Below, piece after piece: positions 9,550 to 19,672 of a stretch of DNA of 64,000 bases; positions within the stretch are counted from its first letter, which is position 1; the number at the start of each line of letters is the position of its first letter. Where the stretch lies: positions 19,665,704-19,729,703 of the forward strand of contig NC_088304.1 in the NCBI RefSeq assembly GCF_032854445.1, written 5' to 3'. This DNA comes from Liolophura sinensis (taxonomy: Eukaryota; Mollusca; Polyplacophora; Chitonida; Chitonidae). The position numbers and the translations under genes are program-made. The notes beneath the pieces were generated by a model, which did not search any database, had not been told where the DNA came from, and saw only the letters and a program-made list of their open reading frames with translations.

Positions 9550-11110
9550 TTTCCCATCGAAATAACTTGTCGTGTTGTCACATTGACGCAAGGTGTTTAC
9601 TCACGCAAGGCGATGACCAGCTTTCCCCGAACTTAAAAGCAGATGTGATATCAACTGTTCTTTCACATGAATATCACTTTGACTTCATCTGTGTCAGTGA
9701 AACCTGGCTAAGTTGCGAAATTTCAGACGACTTAGTATATATTAATGGGTTTTTTGAGAGAAATAAAAGATTGGAATAGACATGGAGGAGGCATAAAATA
9801 TGTCTTAATGTCACTCGACGAAAAGGTTTGGAAAATTAAATGGTGTTGATCAACTTGAAATATAATGATAAACATGTGTTTATTACTGTCTGCTATCGCC
9901 CGCCTAATCAATCTGCTAATGAACGGGAGCTCTCCATAACTAATCTAAATGATTCTATTATAACTGTCTTAACAGAACACCCAGATGCCGTTTTAATTTT
10001 GGGAGACTTCAATGACAAATACACCAAATGGGACGACTTCCATGACAAGAGTAAACTAAAAATTAACTAGTTTGACTTGATTACGGTAAACAATCTCTTT
10101 AAGCTTATTGACAGATCTAGGGCTTGTAAAAGACGTGTTTGGAACTTCAAATGTGCCGAATTAGTCGGTTAATTCCATCTCCTATCTGTTACACCATGGG
10201 ATATTATTGGTGAAATCTTTACTGACATGAATGATAAAGTTTATGTTTGGTATAAATTATTCCTGTCATGTTTTAATGAATGTTTACCAAACAAAACTGT
10301 CACAATTCGCCCTCGTGACAAACCCTGGATGACGAATGATATTAGTTTTGAACTACGGATCAGAAATAGATGCTTTAAAAATTCAAACATACCAAAAAGA
10401 GAGGAAGACACATTCCCGTTCTATATTGCCAGACTTGAAGCTAATACTGCTAAACGAAATGCAATATTGCGTTACTCTGAAAATTTGCGTTACTCTTAAG
10501 ACAGAAAAACGTACTGATCAGTGATGAAATCTTTATTTGCCCCTAACACAAAGCCCCCAAATCCTCCTCTTAATCTTAACGGAGAAAATGTGTCGAGCAA
10601 CAAGGACAAAGCTTAGGAATTCTGCAGCTTCTTTGCCTCCCATTCCATTCTACCGCAAACAGTACCCTTTTTACATACGTTACCAACTCACAATTTCACT
10701 GCATATAAACCAGTGAAAAGGAAGTAACTTATTTTCTTAAAAATCTAAGTACAGAAAAGCGCCTGGTGGTAATTGTATAAGTAACTTCGTATTCAAATAC
10801 AGTGCTGAAACATTGCCCTATCTCTAACTAAAACTTTTTTCATTTTTATAGTCTGGAGTATTCCCGACTTCAGGGAAACTCTCTCATGTTAGCCCAGTAT
10901 TTAAGAAAGGGGTTAGGCTTGGTATCTCAAGCTGTCGATCGGTATCTCTACAACCTTCTCTTTCTAAAGTTTTGAGAAAGTTGTATATAAACACCTGTAT
11001 GAATATTGTATCAATAAATATCTTCTCATGCCAAATAACTCTGGATTCAAACAAGGAGACTCTACAATAAATCAATTAATGAAGGTAGCTCATATAATTT
11101 ACCGAAGTGG
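9550..11110 (+). mobile_element. Broken non-LTR retrotransposon (endonuclease plus partial RT)
   Basis: Pieces of an apurinic-like endonuclease domain are readable in shifting frames: HIDAR.LL then FDFICVSETWL, a GGGIKYV stretch in another frame near 9785, then VCYRPPNQS and ILGDFND near 9895-10015. Next comes the linker (KPWMTNDI..R.RNR) at 10320-10370, and finally the RT start (SHVSPVFKKG near 10890, SVSLQPSLSKVL near 10945, NQL..AHIIYRS near 11075). Frameshifts near 9775 and 9835 and many stops show it is dead; the rest of the RT is missing. The order fits CR1/jockey-type elements, but the clade cannot be fixed by eye. Confidence 0.85.
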
Positions 11111-11600
11111 CCATTAGGCAGTGGGGAATCCTCATTAAACAAATAAAGCATTACATAGGTGACTCGCTAAAAGAAATAGTCTATAACAGTGCGTATGGCG
11201 TTAAATAGCCAATCTAAGAAAGGTAAGTCCAGTAAGGAGTTTTATGTATTTGTTCTGTTTCACCTACAAGGGCTGTGACAAGTAATTTTGTACAGGAATC
11301 GGTGACGAAAGGACATGAATATTCAGTGAGAAATGCTACTACATGTAGGTGATCAACGTTACCCAGGGTATTCACAGCTACTCCATCCAGTGCAAGAGTC
11401 AAGTCGCTCGGGCTAGCACAGGTTAACCTGTTTTCATGCGGTACATTCGCACTCATAATAAGTACATTCTTAATGATGAAATTCTGTTCAACCTTTCTGT
11501 GTGGGGACAGTCCTCACTACTCCATGCATTCATTTATTAAGTTGCCAGGTCCCCTGACATTGGCAACTCACCACCTTAAAGTCATAATACTATGTCTTTA
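11111..11600. other. Possible integrase-like remnant; otherwise nothing
   Basis: A minus-strand frame of 80 codons at 11456-11214 contains GNVDHLHVVAFLTEYS and SCTKLLVTALVGE, which loosely recalls the core of an LTR-retrotransposon integrase (GNxYLLVVIDxFTKY). Catalytic residues cannot be assigned. The rest is unremarkable. Confidence 0.25.
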
Positions 11601-11603
11601 TAA

Positions 11604-11784
11604 ATATTTATTTATTTGATAGGTGATTTACGCCGTACTGAACAATATTTGACTTGTGCAACGGTGCTCAGCATCATGGTGGGAGGAAACCGAGCAAAGA
11701 AAGGGGGAAATCCACGGACAAAATCAGGTTGCTGGAAGACGTACGGCCGGAGAGGAAGCCAGCATTAGCTGGACTAGAACCCTA
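11604..11784 (-). mobile_element. SINE family 1, diverged, head missing
   Basis: The tail and 3' core (ATTTATTTATTTGATAGGTG, TTACGCCGTACTGAACAATA) and the body (CATCATGGTGGGAGGAAACC, CGGCCGGAGAGGAAGCCAGC) are present in minus orientation. It stops after AGCTGGACTAGAACC, so the tRNA-like head is lost. It is more diverged than the copy at 8200. Confidence 0.9.
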
Positions 11785-14054
11785 ATGTAAGTAAGTGTCT
11801 ATTGAGCGTGTCTATATGGGAATTTATCTCACCCAGCGGTGTAATAATTCATTAAGATGCCATCTTTCGCAGCAGCCCAGCTTTGCCCTCTTTGCCCTTT
11901 TGTCCGTAGCCCTAACGCTCTCAAGGGGGTTTGTTTAAGTGACCCCTGCCCCTCTGGTTATGACATTCTCCCCACGGCACACTTACAAGTACATCTTTGG
12001 AAAATATCCGAAATAACAGGACTCTCCTGGCAACTCTCAAATCGGCAGCAAACAGTTTAAGATGTAAATTGGAATGTGTGGTTACAAAGCAATGCCTGAT
12101 TTTAACATGACTGATGTAGAGGGACAGTGTATCAAGGTCACTCCATCAAACGCCTTCACCCCAATTTTACAATGAGTATAATTCTCTTGTAAGTAAATAT
12201 GGACACAGTGTCCAGAATCTCTGGCGCTCTGCTTCATGATTGTGCCTAATTCCGCTTAACCCGAGGCTAGGGACTGTACATTCATCATGTGGAATTAGAT
12301 CTCCACGTTGGATATATGAACAGTTGCAATCGAAGCGCAACTGAGATTACAGAATTTTGTTAGCAGTGAGCACAATAATAAGTTGAATGTGTTATTACAA
12401 TCAGCACGGCAGTTTAAACGTCCTTAAATCTATGATAAAACAAAACAATGTGCATAGGATGAAATAATCCTAGGTTGACACAATCCAGTTCAGTTGTTTT
12501 GATTTAAAAACAGAGAACAACAACTGTTTTCAAAAAATGTACCGTATAATAGGGAACCATCCACACTGCAACAAAATACTGTTCAAAAACAACGGCAGCC
12601 AAGAACTCGTCGTTGGCACCAGATAGTTGAGATTCTAACGGTTTACGGGTTGAAAACAACAAGCGTAGGAACTAGTCGTATGATAGACAGTTAATTAATA
12701 TGCAAAAAGATGGCTCAAACGACAGCAATGGTAGTAGTCATTGGTCGGGAGTCACCAGATAGTTTCAATGACTCACTAATAGATAAAAACAACAACTGAC
12801 TTGAAAATGTTAGTCAATATACAGATGAACTATCTGAAATAATGGAACGTTGATAGGAAAGCCTTTAACCATGACTACTGATGAATGGAAACCTGTTAAG
12901 GTCAACATCGTACCGTCATACTACAGAGAGGAAGCGAAGGCATGATGTAGTGGAGACAGTACGAGTAACACGACTTTCCTAAAAAAGAAACGACGAGGCG
13001 CGATAGCGCCAAGTCTATTCTTCTTCCAGGAAAGCACTGTTACGAGTGCTTTCTCCGTCTTAAACGATAGCCACTAACAATATCCTTGTACCTGAGTGAC
13101 TCTCTACATTTCTGAAATGATAGGTGGAGTAAACATTTGACATATTGTCCCTATTTTATGCAGTGAAATGTGGACTGTATATATATATCTACAAGACTAA
13201 AAACTTCATTACCATCCTTTATGTAACACGTGCGCGAATTTATAACTGGATTCTTTATACATGCGCCCAGTTAAATTGTATCGGATATATATGCGTGGAT
13301 TTTTCTTGGATCTTTGAACAAATGCGCTAACTGAACAGGACTTGCCGTGGTAGAACATAATATGGCATTTGCATCACAAAGGCAGTGGTTTGCATGGGTG
13401 TCTTGTGCAAGGCTGGGATGGCGTAGTTGGGGAGAGCTTCATAAGATCCAACCCACATAGCACAATGCGCTAGTTCACCATGTAATAATCATTTCGATGA
13501 CCACTGTACACTAAGTGCTAGGTCGAACTGTACTTTCCAGAAAAAGAATGTGCACTACCTGTAGTTTCCTTAAAAAGAAACTACAGTTTGACAATAGGGT
13601 GACGTCACAACTATCACTTAAATAGTGAGAAACGATGGGACGTTACTGGTGATCTGTGGTACATCAGCAGACTTAACCTTCTGGAATCATCGTGATTTCT
13701 GACAGTGGCTTATTCAGAGAAAATGACTGTGATTTGTGCATGCTCTATACCAGTGACAATAAACAATGCATCAGTGACAGTAAACAATGCATCATTGATA
13801 TTGACAATTTTTCGTGCATGGGCGGTTAGAGTGCAGCATTCAGGTAATCTGACAAGAGGCCGTATTTCACCGATTATACGCGTGGCCATTTGCCGACTAT
13901 CGCACCAGCGTAGCTGCTCCGGCTTTACTCTCTATGCCGTAAGTTTTTTTTAGATCACAAAGCTTTCCTGCACTCAGAAACATTGCGCATGCCCAAAAAC
14001 CGATATTCCTGAAACGTAACAAATATTCTTATTTCTTTCAGATTCATTTGCATT
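11785..14054. other. No gene; three perfect short hairpins
   Basis: No coding domain is recognised. Perfect inverted repeats occur at 12996-13009 (GGCGC-GATA-GCGCC), 13030-13053 (GAAAGCACT, 6-base loop, AGTGCTTTC) and 13559-13586 (CTGTAGTTTC, 8-base loop, GAAACTACAG). A CRE-like TGACGTCA lies near 13601. There is no match to a known RNA family that I can name. Confidence 0.5.
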
Positions 14055-14312
14055 TTAATATTTACTTATTTACTTATTTGATTGGTGTTTTGCGCCCGCA
14101 CTCGAGAATACTTCAGTTATACGACGGCGGACAGCATTATGCTGGGATTGAACCGAGTTCTGGAGGGAATTTTCGACCAACCCGATGTAGCTGCCAGACT
14201 TTTTTTGACGTGCGACCAGGGAGAAAGTCAGCATGAGCCTGACTTGATCTCACAACGACCACATTGGCGAGAGGCTCTTACGTCAAAGTACTCTGAACTC
14301 ACTCAGCCTTAA
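14055..14312 (-). mobile_element. SINE family 1, old copy
   Basis: Minus-orientation SINE with tail TATTTACTTATTTACTTATT, core TTTTGCGCCCGCACTCGAGA, body TTATACGACGGCGGACAGCA and a decayed tRNA-like head at the right end (GAACTCACTCAGCC). The many substitutions make it one of the oldest copies here. Confidence 0.85.
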
Positions 14313-14880
14313 GCCATAATGACGTCACTGCTGACTTACGCTGGTGTATTCTGGGAAAACCCGCAGTTTCGTTTGAGACTTGGTTTGCATAACAGGTGCG
14401 ACTATCGGGGCTTGCTTAAATCTGGCAGTTAACATGCAACATCTTGTGTGCCGTCGTGGGTAATAGTAAAATGTGCAAAGGTCAGGAAGGTGTAACTGTA
14501 AAATCTTTCTCCAAACAGACGCTTGTAGGGATGATGTCGGATATCATGGTAACGAGGGCGTGAAACCGGCTTTAAGCAACAATGCTTCGCACCCTCGTTT
14601 CTCCCCCATAAACTTTACCACCATTGTACAAATGAAAAATTCTTGAATATCAAATTCTTGGCCTATCAAAAGGCTACATTATATTATATTTAGTCTCTAC
14701 AACTTATATTTTTTCAGAAGGATCTCCTCATTCTACAACTTCCAAACAAACCTCAAAAACAACTTTGTAAGATCAGTAAAACTCACGGAATCATTATTAA
14801 TGGATCTATTTCATTAATAACAACCGGTCCTTGGAATCTTCTCCCTGGTCAATGCTTTTCGGAAGTCTTACATTTTGATT
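14313..14880. other. Nothing recognised
   Basis: No coding domain, tandem array or SINE is seen. Confidence 0.4.
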
Positions 14881-14889
14881 TATTATGTG

Positions 14890-15065
14890 TGTGATTATGA
14901 ATGCTTGGGTTTAACGTCGTACTTAACAATTTTGTGTCATATGACGACGAAGAATCCTAACGTGTGTGTACATCTACTGTGCCTTCTTGTTGCAGAGCGA
15001 GTCCATGTTGTTAAAGTGTTCACCGAAGACACCAGACATGACACCCCCACCCAGTCAAATTCCTG
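14890..15065 (-). mobile_element. SINE family 2 copy
   Basis: The core GGTTTAACGTCGTACTTAAC and TCATATGACGACGAAGAATC are followed by the body (GCCTTCTTGTTGCAG, ACCGAAGACACCAGACATGA, CACCCAGTCA). It matches the cores at 35519 and 37617 and the body at 20-165. The sense strand is minus, since the tail side is at the left. Confidence 0.75.
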
Positions 15066-15689
15066 CATATCGCAAGACATCTCGCCTATGCGACGATTTT
15101 TACTCAACTTCATTTGTTCTTACTTCTAGCGTGTCAAGGCTATTCCATCAAATATAATTAAAAACGTACAGCACAGAGAGTAAGACCAGACCAGCGATGA
15201 CAGTGTGATAGCTTGTAAATGGCCACACGTAACCCGTGAAACACGGCTTCCTGTCAATTTACCTCAGTCAGGGTTTATTGTAACTATTTATGTAAATGCA
15301 CAAATAGTAGCAAATAAAACACACCCCGTAGCATCATGGCTTAAGCAGAATTAGGCAAGAAAAAGTATGCAGTGATGTTAAATACAATTTATTGGACATC
15401 ACTGGTCTAGAAGTACTCAACTATGTACTCAGTACTCAATAACATTAAAACAAAGCAAAGGAACCACCGCCAAGGGGGATGCTTAGTCCACCCAGAAGAA
15501 TCCTGTTTGTATAGGAATACAATATAATTAGTTTTACGATGGGTATATTTCCTTTTTGTAAGTAGATATGGACAACCTGGAGGTAGGTGCTATATCTCCT
15601 CCGTGTTGTTTGATATAACGAAGAGTTGAGATACATTGTTTTATTATCGACAAGTTATATTCTAGCATGGTACACGATCTGAATACTGA
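15066..15689. other. Nothing recognised
   Basis: No supported gene or repeat is seen. Confidence 0.4.
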
Positions 15690-15905
15690 TTTCACTCCGT
15701 CGCCTAGAGCATACCTTGCGTGTTTCTGACACCACTGAAAACTGTGAATGCTTCTGTTTGCAAGATCTCGTCCTATTTTCTCACTTAATATACTTCTTAT
15801 ACATTTTGGTGGTTTGTGTTAAGCGTCATTTTGGTATATGGTCTTGCGATTGTGGATCTGGAATGTTCATTTTCGTTGACCGCTGATCTTTGAATAATTA
15901 TGACG
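15690..15905 (+). repeat. Unnamed dispersed repeat D, copy 1
   Basis: Contains CGCCTAGAGCATACCTTGCG, a TGAATGCTTCTGTTTGCA block and GGTGGTTTGTGTTAAGCGTC followed by TTGCGATTGTGGATCTG. The same blocks occur in the same order at 28955-29160 and, more diverged, at 33890-34090. There is no coding potential and no clear termini. Confidence 0.65.
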
Positions 15906-15924
15906 TCATCTGAGGCAATGAGTT

Positions 15925-16310
15925 CTTGATGTGGGAACCAAGGTTATGAATTATAAAAGGTATTTTAACTCTTTCACTCTGTGAAAGTCCAGCATATCAA
16001 TGCCAAGAGCTTGAATTGTTTCGTGTCACTGACAAAACGCAGCTTTGCTAGTGAACGTGCCTGGTTTTACAGGGAACTGTATGCTGTCAACAAGTTAAAA
16101 GAAACAGACTATAAAAATTAAATTTATGACTTCCCGGCGTACGGATTTTCAAAGCAATCACGCTTTAACCGTTAGGTGAGGTACAGACCAAAATTTCATT
16201 TTTGAAGCTTACTTCTTTTATCTGTTAACCCCTCTTCTGTATTTCATGCGTGCATGGTGGGACATTTTCAGAAATGACGTGTCGGCTTGATACTTCAGTG
16301 TCGACAGCAT
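15925..16310 (+). repeat. Duplicated block, left copy
   Basis: Homologous with 17225-17600. Shared blocks are TTCTTGATGTGGGAACC, a CAAGTTAAAAGAAACAGACT region running into TTAAATTTATGA, TATCTGTTAACCCCT and TCAGAAATGACGT. The two copies flank the 32-bp minisatellite. The right part resembles the Kolobok-like element seen elsewhere. Confidence 0.7.
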
Positions 16311-16446
16311 TTTGGCAAATAGGTCAAATTTTGTGAACGTTCGAAAAAACGCCTGCGCTTTACTCTTATCACAGTTTTTTTATTTGATTTTAGTAGTAAA
16401 TTCCTTATCGTTACATGTACTCTGTAAATGATATATTATTGCACAG

Positions 16447-17035
16447 AGGAATAATGTGGTACAGACATAAAATGGTGTAGAGCTAAAATGGTACAGACAT
16501 AAAATGGTGTAGAGCTAAAATGGTACAGACATAAAATGGTGTAGAGCTAAAATGGTACAGACATAAAATGGTGTAGAGCTAAAAATGGTGTAGACATGAA
16601 AATGGAGTAGAGCAAAAAGGTTCAGAAATGAAAATGGTATAAAGCTAAAAGGTGCAGACATGAAAATGGTGTAGAGCTAAAAGGTGCAGACATAATAATG
16701 GTGCAGAGCTAAAAGGTGCAGATGGTGTAGAGCTAAAAGGTGCAGACATGAAAATGGTGTAGAGCTAAAAGGTGCAGACATGAAAATGGTGTAGAGCTAA
16801 AAGGTGCAGACATAATAATGGTGTAGAGCTAAAAGATGCAGATGGTGTAGAGCTAAAAGGTGCAGACATGAAAATGGTGTAGAGCTAAACGGTGCAGACA
16901 TGAAAATGGTGTAGAGCTAAAAGGTACAGACATAATAATGGTATAGAGCTGAAAGGTGCAGACATGAAAATGGTGTAGAGCTAAAATGATAAAGAGCTAA
17001 AATGGTACGAACATAAAACATGGTATGGTATAGAA
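16447..17035. repeat. 32-bp minisatellite
   Basis: About 18 units of GGTGCAGACATGAAAATGGT followed by GTAGAGCTAAAA, 32 bp each. Several units are shortened by loss of the middle (GGTGCAGATGGTGTAGAGC, twice). The left units carry ATAAAATGG and the right units ATGAAAATGG, showing local homogenisation. Confidence 0.92.
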
Positions 17036-17224
17036 CTGATGGACATGACAGGCCAAGGCTCGCTCCGTCTCTGAGAAGATGTTCCTTTGCTAGTCTGAGT
17101 CAAAGAGAAGCCGTGTGTAGCCGATAGCAGCTTAGGTAGCTGGTGTCAGAATCCGTCCAAAAATACTGAACTCAATACCCACCATACCACTGTTTTCTTT
17201 AATAAAAAGGACGTCACACAAAGA

Positions 17225-17600
17225 CTTCTTGATGTGGGAACCGTGTTTATAGAGACAAGCTAACAGAAACACATTATAGAAACTAAATTTATGAATTCCT
17301 GGCGTGTGGAGTTTTAAAGTAACCACAAGAAACCAGAGTAAAATGGCGTCAACAAATGCTACACGCACACAGTGGCCCGTTACATACCTGTAGATCATTG
17401 AGTCTAGAGCCCAAGGGATGGCTCAAATTTATTTGATATGGGAGCTACAAATCTTAGACTGTTTGGTGATGTTTGATGAAGTTTTAATTTTGAAGCATAT
17501 ATCTTTTTTTATATCTGTTACCCCTTCTGTATGATATATATATTCGGTCAATGGTCGAAAACTTTCGCAAATGACGTCATCGATGAACTTACCGCCTAAG
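17225..17600 (+). repeat. Duplicated block, right copy
   Basis: Counterpart of 15925-16310: CTTCTTGATGTGGGAACC, then GACAAGCTAACAGAAACACA and CTAAATTTATGAATTCCTGG. After an interruption come ATATCTGTTACCCCTTCTG and CGCAAATGACGTCATCG. It runs directly into the Kolobok-like right end. Confidence 0.7.
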
Positions 17601-17836
17601 CGCCCCCTATTCACAACCACACACACACGTAAAGGTGTTTTCACAGCTCTCACCGTTGATTGCACCACCGCAGATTGCTTAATTTCCGGACTGGGCGCTT
17701 AGGCTTAGGAATACTTTAGCTCGAAGTCATTTTTATGCCCCAAGAAGAAAGATGAGAATTTTTTTTTTGTAGTTTTATATGTTAGGCCACAACCTAAACT
17801 ATATATTAGAGATAACAATCGTTTCATGTATCCTTT
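17480..17836 (+). mobile_element. Kolobok-like element, right end
   Basis: Shares GCTTAATTTCCGGACTGGGC and neighbouring blocks with 27558-27588 and 63450-63485. It ends in TTTCATGTATCCT, the inverse of the left terminus AGGATACATGAAA at 26741 and 19365. The adjacent target sequence is TTGT rather than TTAA. The left end overlaps the duplicated block and is not resolved. Confidence 0.65.
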
Positions 17837-17924
17837 GTTACCTTTTCACTAAATAACGTGGTTTTATATGGGTGATCATTCATGAAGACAAAAAACTCTA
17901 TATGTTTCAGCTCTGTATGGTCTA

Positions 17925-18250
17925 TGTCAATTAAAGTAGAATCAATGGTCATTGGGACTAAACTGACCTTTCACCTGGTCTATAGTGAGCATCCCACAAT
18001 AGGAACTGGTCTAATCCCGATGATTATTGGTGAAGTAGAATAGAGTAGCATTTGAAGCAAACTGACCTTTGACCTTGTCTTAAGTGATAATCCCACCACG
18101 AGAGCTGGTCGAATGTGGATGATTATTGAAGAAGAGATAATAACTCTGCATTTTCGAAATTTCTTTCCTGGACTTTTTTTCGTGAATTAAAGTAGAATCA
18201 AAGGTATTTCGAAGAAAATTGACCTTTGACCCTGTCTTACGTGACCTTAA
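17925..18250. repeat. Three diverged ~115-bp tandem copies
   Basis: AACTGACCTTTCACCTGGTC, AACTGACCTTTGACCTTGTC and AATTGACCTTTGACCCTGTC recur at about 17960, 18060 and 18215. Each follows a region with AAGTAGAAT and precedes text like GAGCTGGTC..GATGATTATTG. No gene is seen. Confidence 0.65.
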
Positions 18251-18375
18251 CCGCTGTGACTGCCAAACCTCTGATAAGTATCACAGATTAACAAATGAGT
18301 AGGATATCATAGAGTTAAATGGAGAGCCCTTCGACGTCGGTTTTGGGCCAGTCCTTGGCGGAGGGGGGACGGAGG

Positions 18376-18665
18376 CGGAGGGGGGGGGGGGGGGGGGCTC
18401 CGTGACGTGTGGTTAGCACGCCAGCATGACACAATGACTCGTGAGCTTCTCACCAATGTAATGGCTGTGAGTTCAGGTTCAGCTCATTCTGGCTTTCTCG
18501 CCACCCGTACATAGGTAGGTCCTTCAGCAACGTGCAGATGGTCATGGATTTCCCCCTAGCTGTGCCCAGTTTTCTCCCATCATAATGCTGGCCGCCGTCG
18601 TGTAAGTGAAATACCATTCTAATAAATAAATAAATCAATAAATAAATAAAAAAAAAAAAAAAAAA
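18376..18665 (+). mobile_element. SINE family 1, plus strand, behind a poly-G tract
   Basis: The head is decayed (GTGTGGTTAGCACGCC; box B-like GTGAGTTCAGGTTC). The body TCATAATGCTGGCCGCCGTC and tail AATAAATAAATAAATC with a poly-A run are intact. The 3' core is internally deleted between GTGAAAT and ACCATTC. Immediately left is a run of about 19 G, a likely slippage-prone site. The gene-like minus frame here is just the SINE. Confidence 0.85.
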
Positions 18666-18719
18666 TCTAATAGTAAGTTTGAGCTGTAAACGGCACGTAT
18701 TAACTTCCCGTGGCACGTT

Positions 18720-19095
18720 TAATCTAACGTGCCTAACCCCTAACCCTAACCCTAAGCTTTAAACTATAAACTTTAAAACGGCAAGTATAAACGTCCAACA
18801 ACTCACACGGCAAGTATAAGCTGTAAACGGCATGTATAAACCTCAAACCGCACGTTTGAACTCACACGGCAAGTACAAACAGTAAACGGCAAGTAGAAAC
18901 TTTCAGCGGCACGTTTAATCTCACACACCAAGTATAAGGTTACTAACCTCTAACCCTAACCCTAACCCTAAGTTTTAAACGATAAGTATAAACTTCCACT
19001 GAGACGTCTGAACTCATACGGCAAGTATAAACTTCAAGCTCTAAGCATTAACTACAAAATGAAAGTATAAAATCAAACGGCAAGTGTCAAAACTG
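18720..19095. repeat. Degenerate CGGCAAGTATAAAC repeats with two telomere-like tracts
   Basis: ACGGCAAGTATAAAC and variants recur about every 20-30 bp. Two (CCCTAA)n tracts are embedded: about 18732-18755 and about 18943-18972, each of 3-4 units and each followed by AAGCTTTAAAC or AAGTTTTAAAC. The repeated junction suggests the telomere-like sequence belongs to the array's larger unit. Confidence 0.8.
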
Positions 19096-19360
19096 TTTCA
19101 AGTTCATGAAAGTAATAAATCATGGAGTCTTAACAGAGGGAAAGTAAAGACAGAAGCGTCCAGTCTGTTAATCATGAAGACGTTGATGTACTGATGTGGT
19201 TTTCGAGATGTTCGTATTTAAATGATGAGTTTTCTCTCTCCCCCACCCCCTCCCCTGCCCCACACAGGATTGGCGGTTGTATTCCGAGCTGCCTGGCCTT
19301 TGTCCTCGCTGGCTTGGCATGTATTGGTTCAGGTTTTGGTTACAGTGACAGTCAGTCAGT

Positions 19361-19545
19361 TTAAAGGATACATGAAACGCTTGGGATTTTTTTTTCTTGT
19401 TATGGAGTTTAGTATGTGGCGTAACAAATAAAAGGGCAAATAAAATATTTCAGCTTTTTTCTTTGAGTGAAAAAGTGGCTTTACGCCCTAACGATCAGTT
19501 CGAAAATTAACGTAGCCAGTAGTATGTGGCCTAACATATAAAAGT
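19361..19545 (+). mobile_element. Kolobok-like element, left end
   Basis: TTAAAGGATACATGAAA at 19361-19377 is identical to the terminus at 26737-26753. It starts with TTAA, the target duplication of Kolobok and piggyBac elements. The right end is not found; a SINE tail follows at 19548. The segment TAGTATGTGGCGTAACA recurs with a few changes about 110 bp further on. Confidence 0.55.
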
Positions 19546-19547
19546 AC

Positions 19548-19672
19548 ATGGGCTTCCCCAGGCCTCTGCCCAGTTTCCTTTCATCATAATGCTGGCCGCC
19601 GTCGTATAAGTGAAATATTCTTGAGTACGGCGTAAAACACCATTCAAATAAATGAATAAATAAATATTTCAA
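19548..19672 (+). mobile_element. SINE family 1, 5'-truncated
   Basis: Only the body end (GGGCTTCCCCAGGCCTCTGC, TCATAATGCTGGCCGCCGTC), the 3' core CTTGAGTACGGCGTAAAACA and the tail AATAAATGAATAAATAAAT remain, in plus orientation. Truncation at the 5' end is usual for LINE-driven retroposition. Confidence 0.92.

Noticed and set aside
18376-18400. Poly-G run as a G-quadruplex regulator
   Set aside because: It is a single homopolymer next to a SINE head without a promoter or gene nearby; length may also be a sequencing slip.
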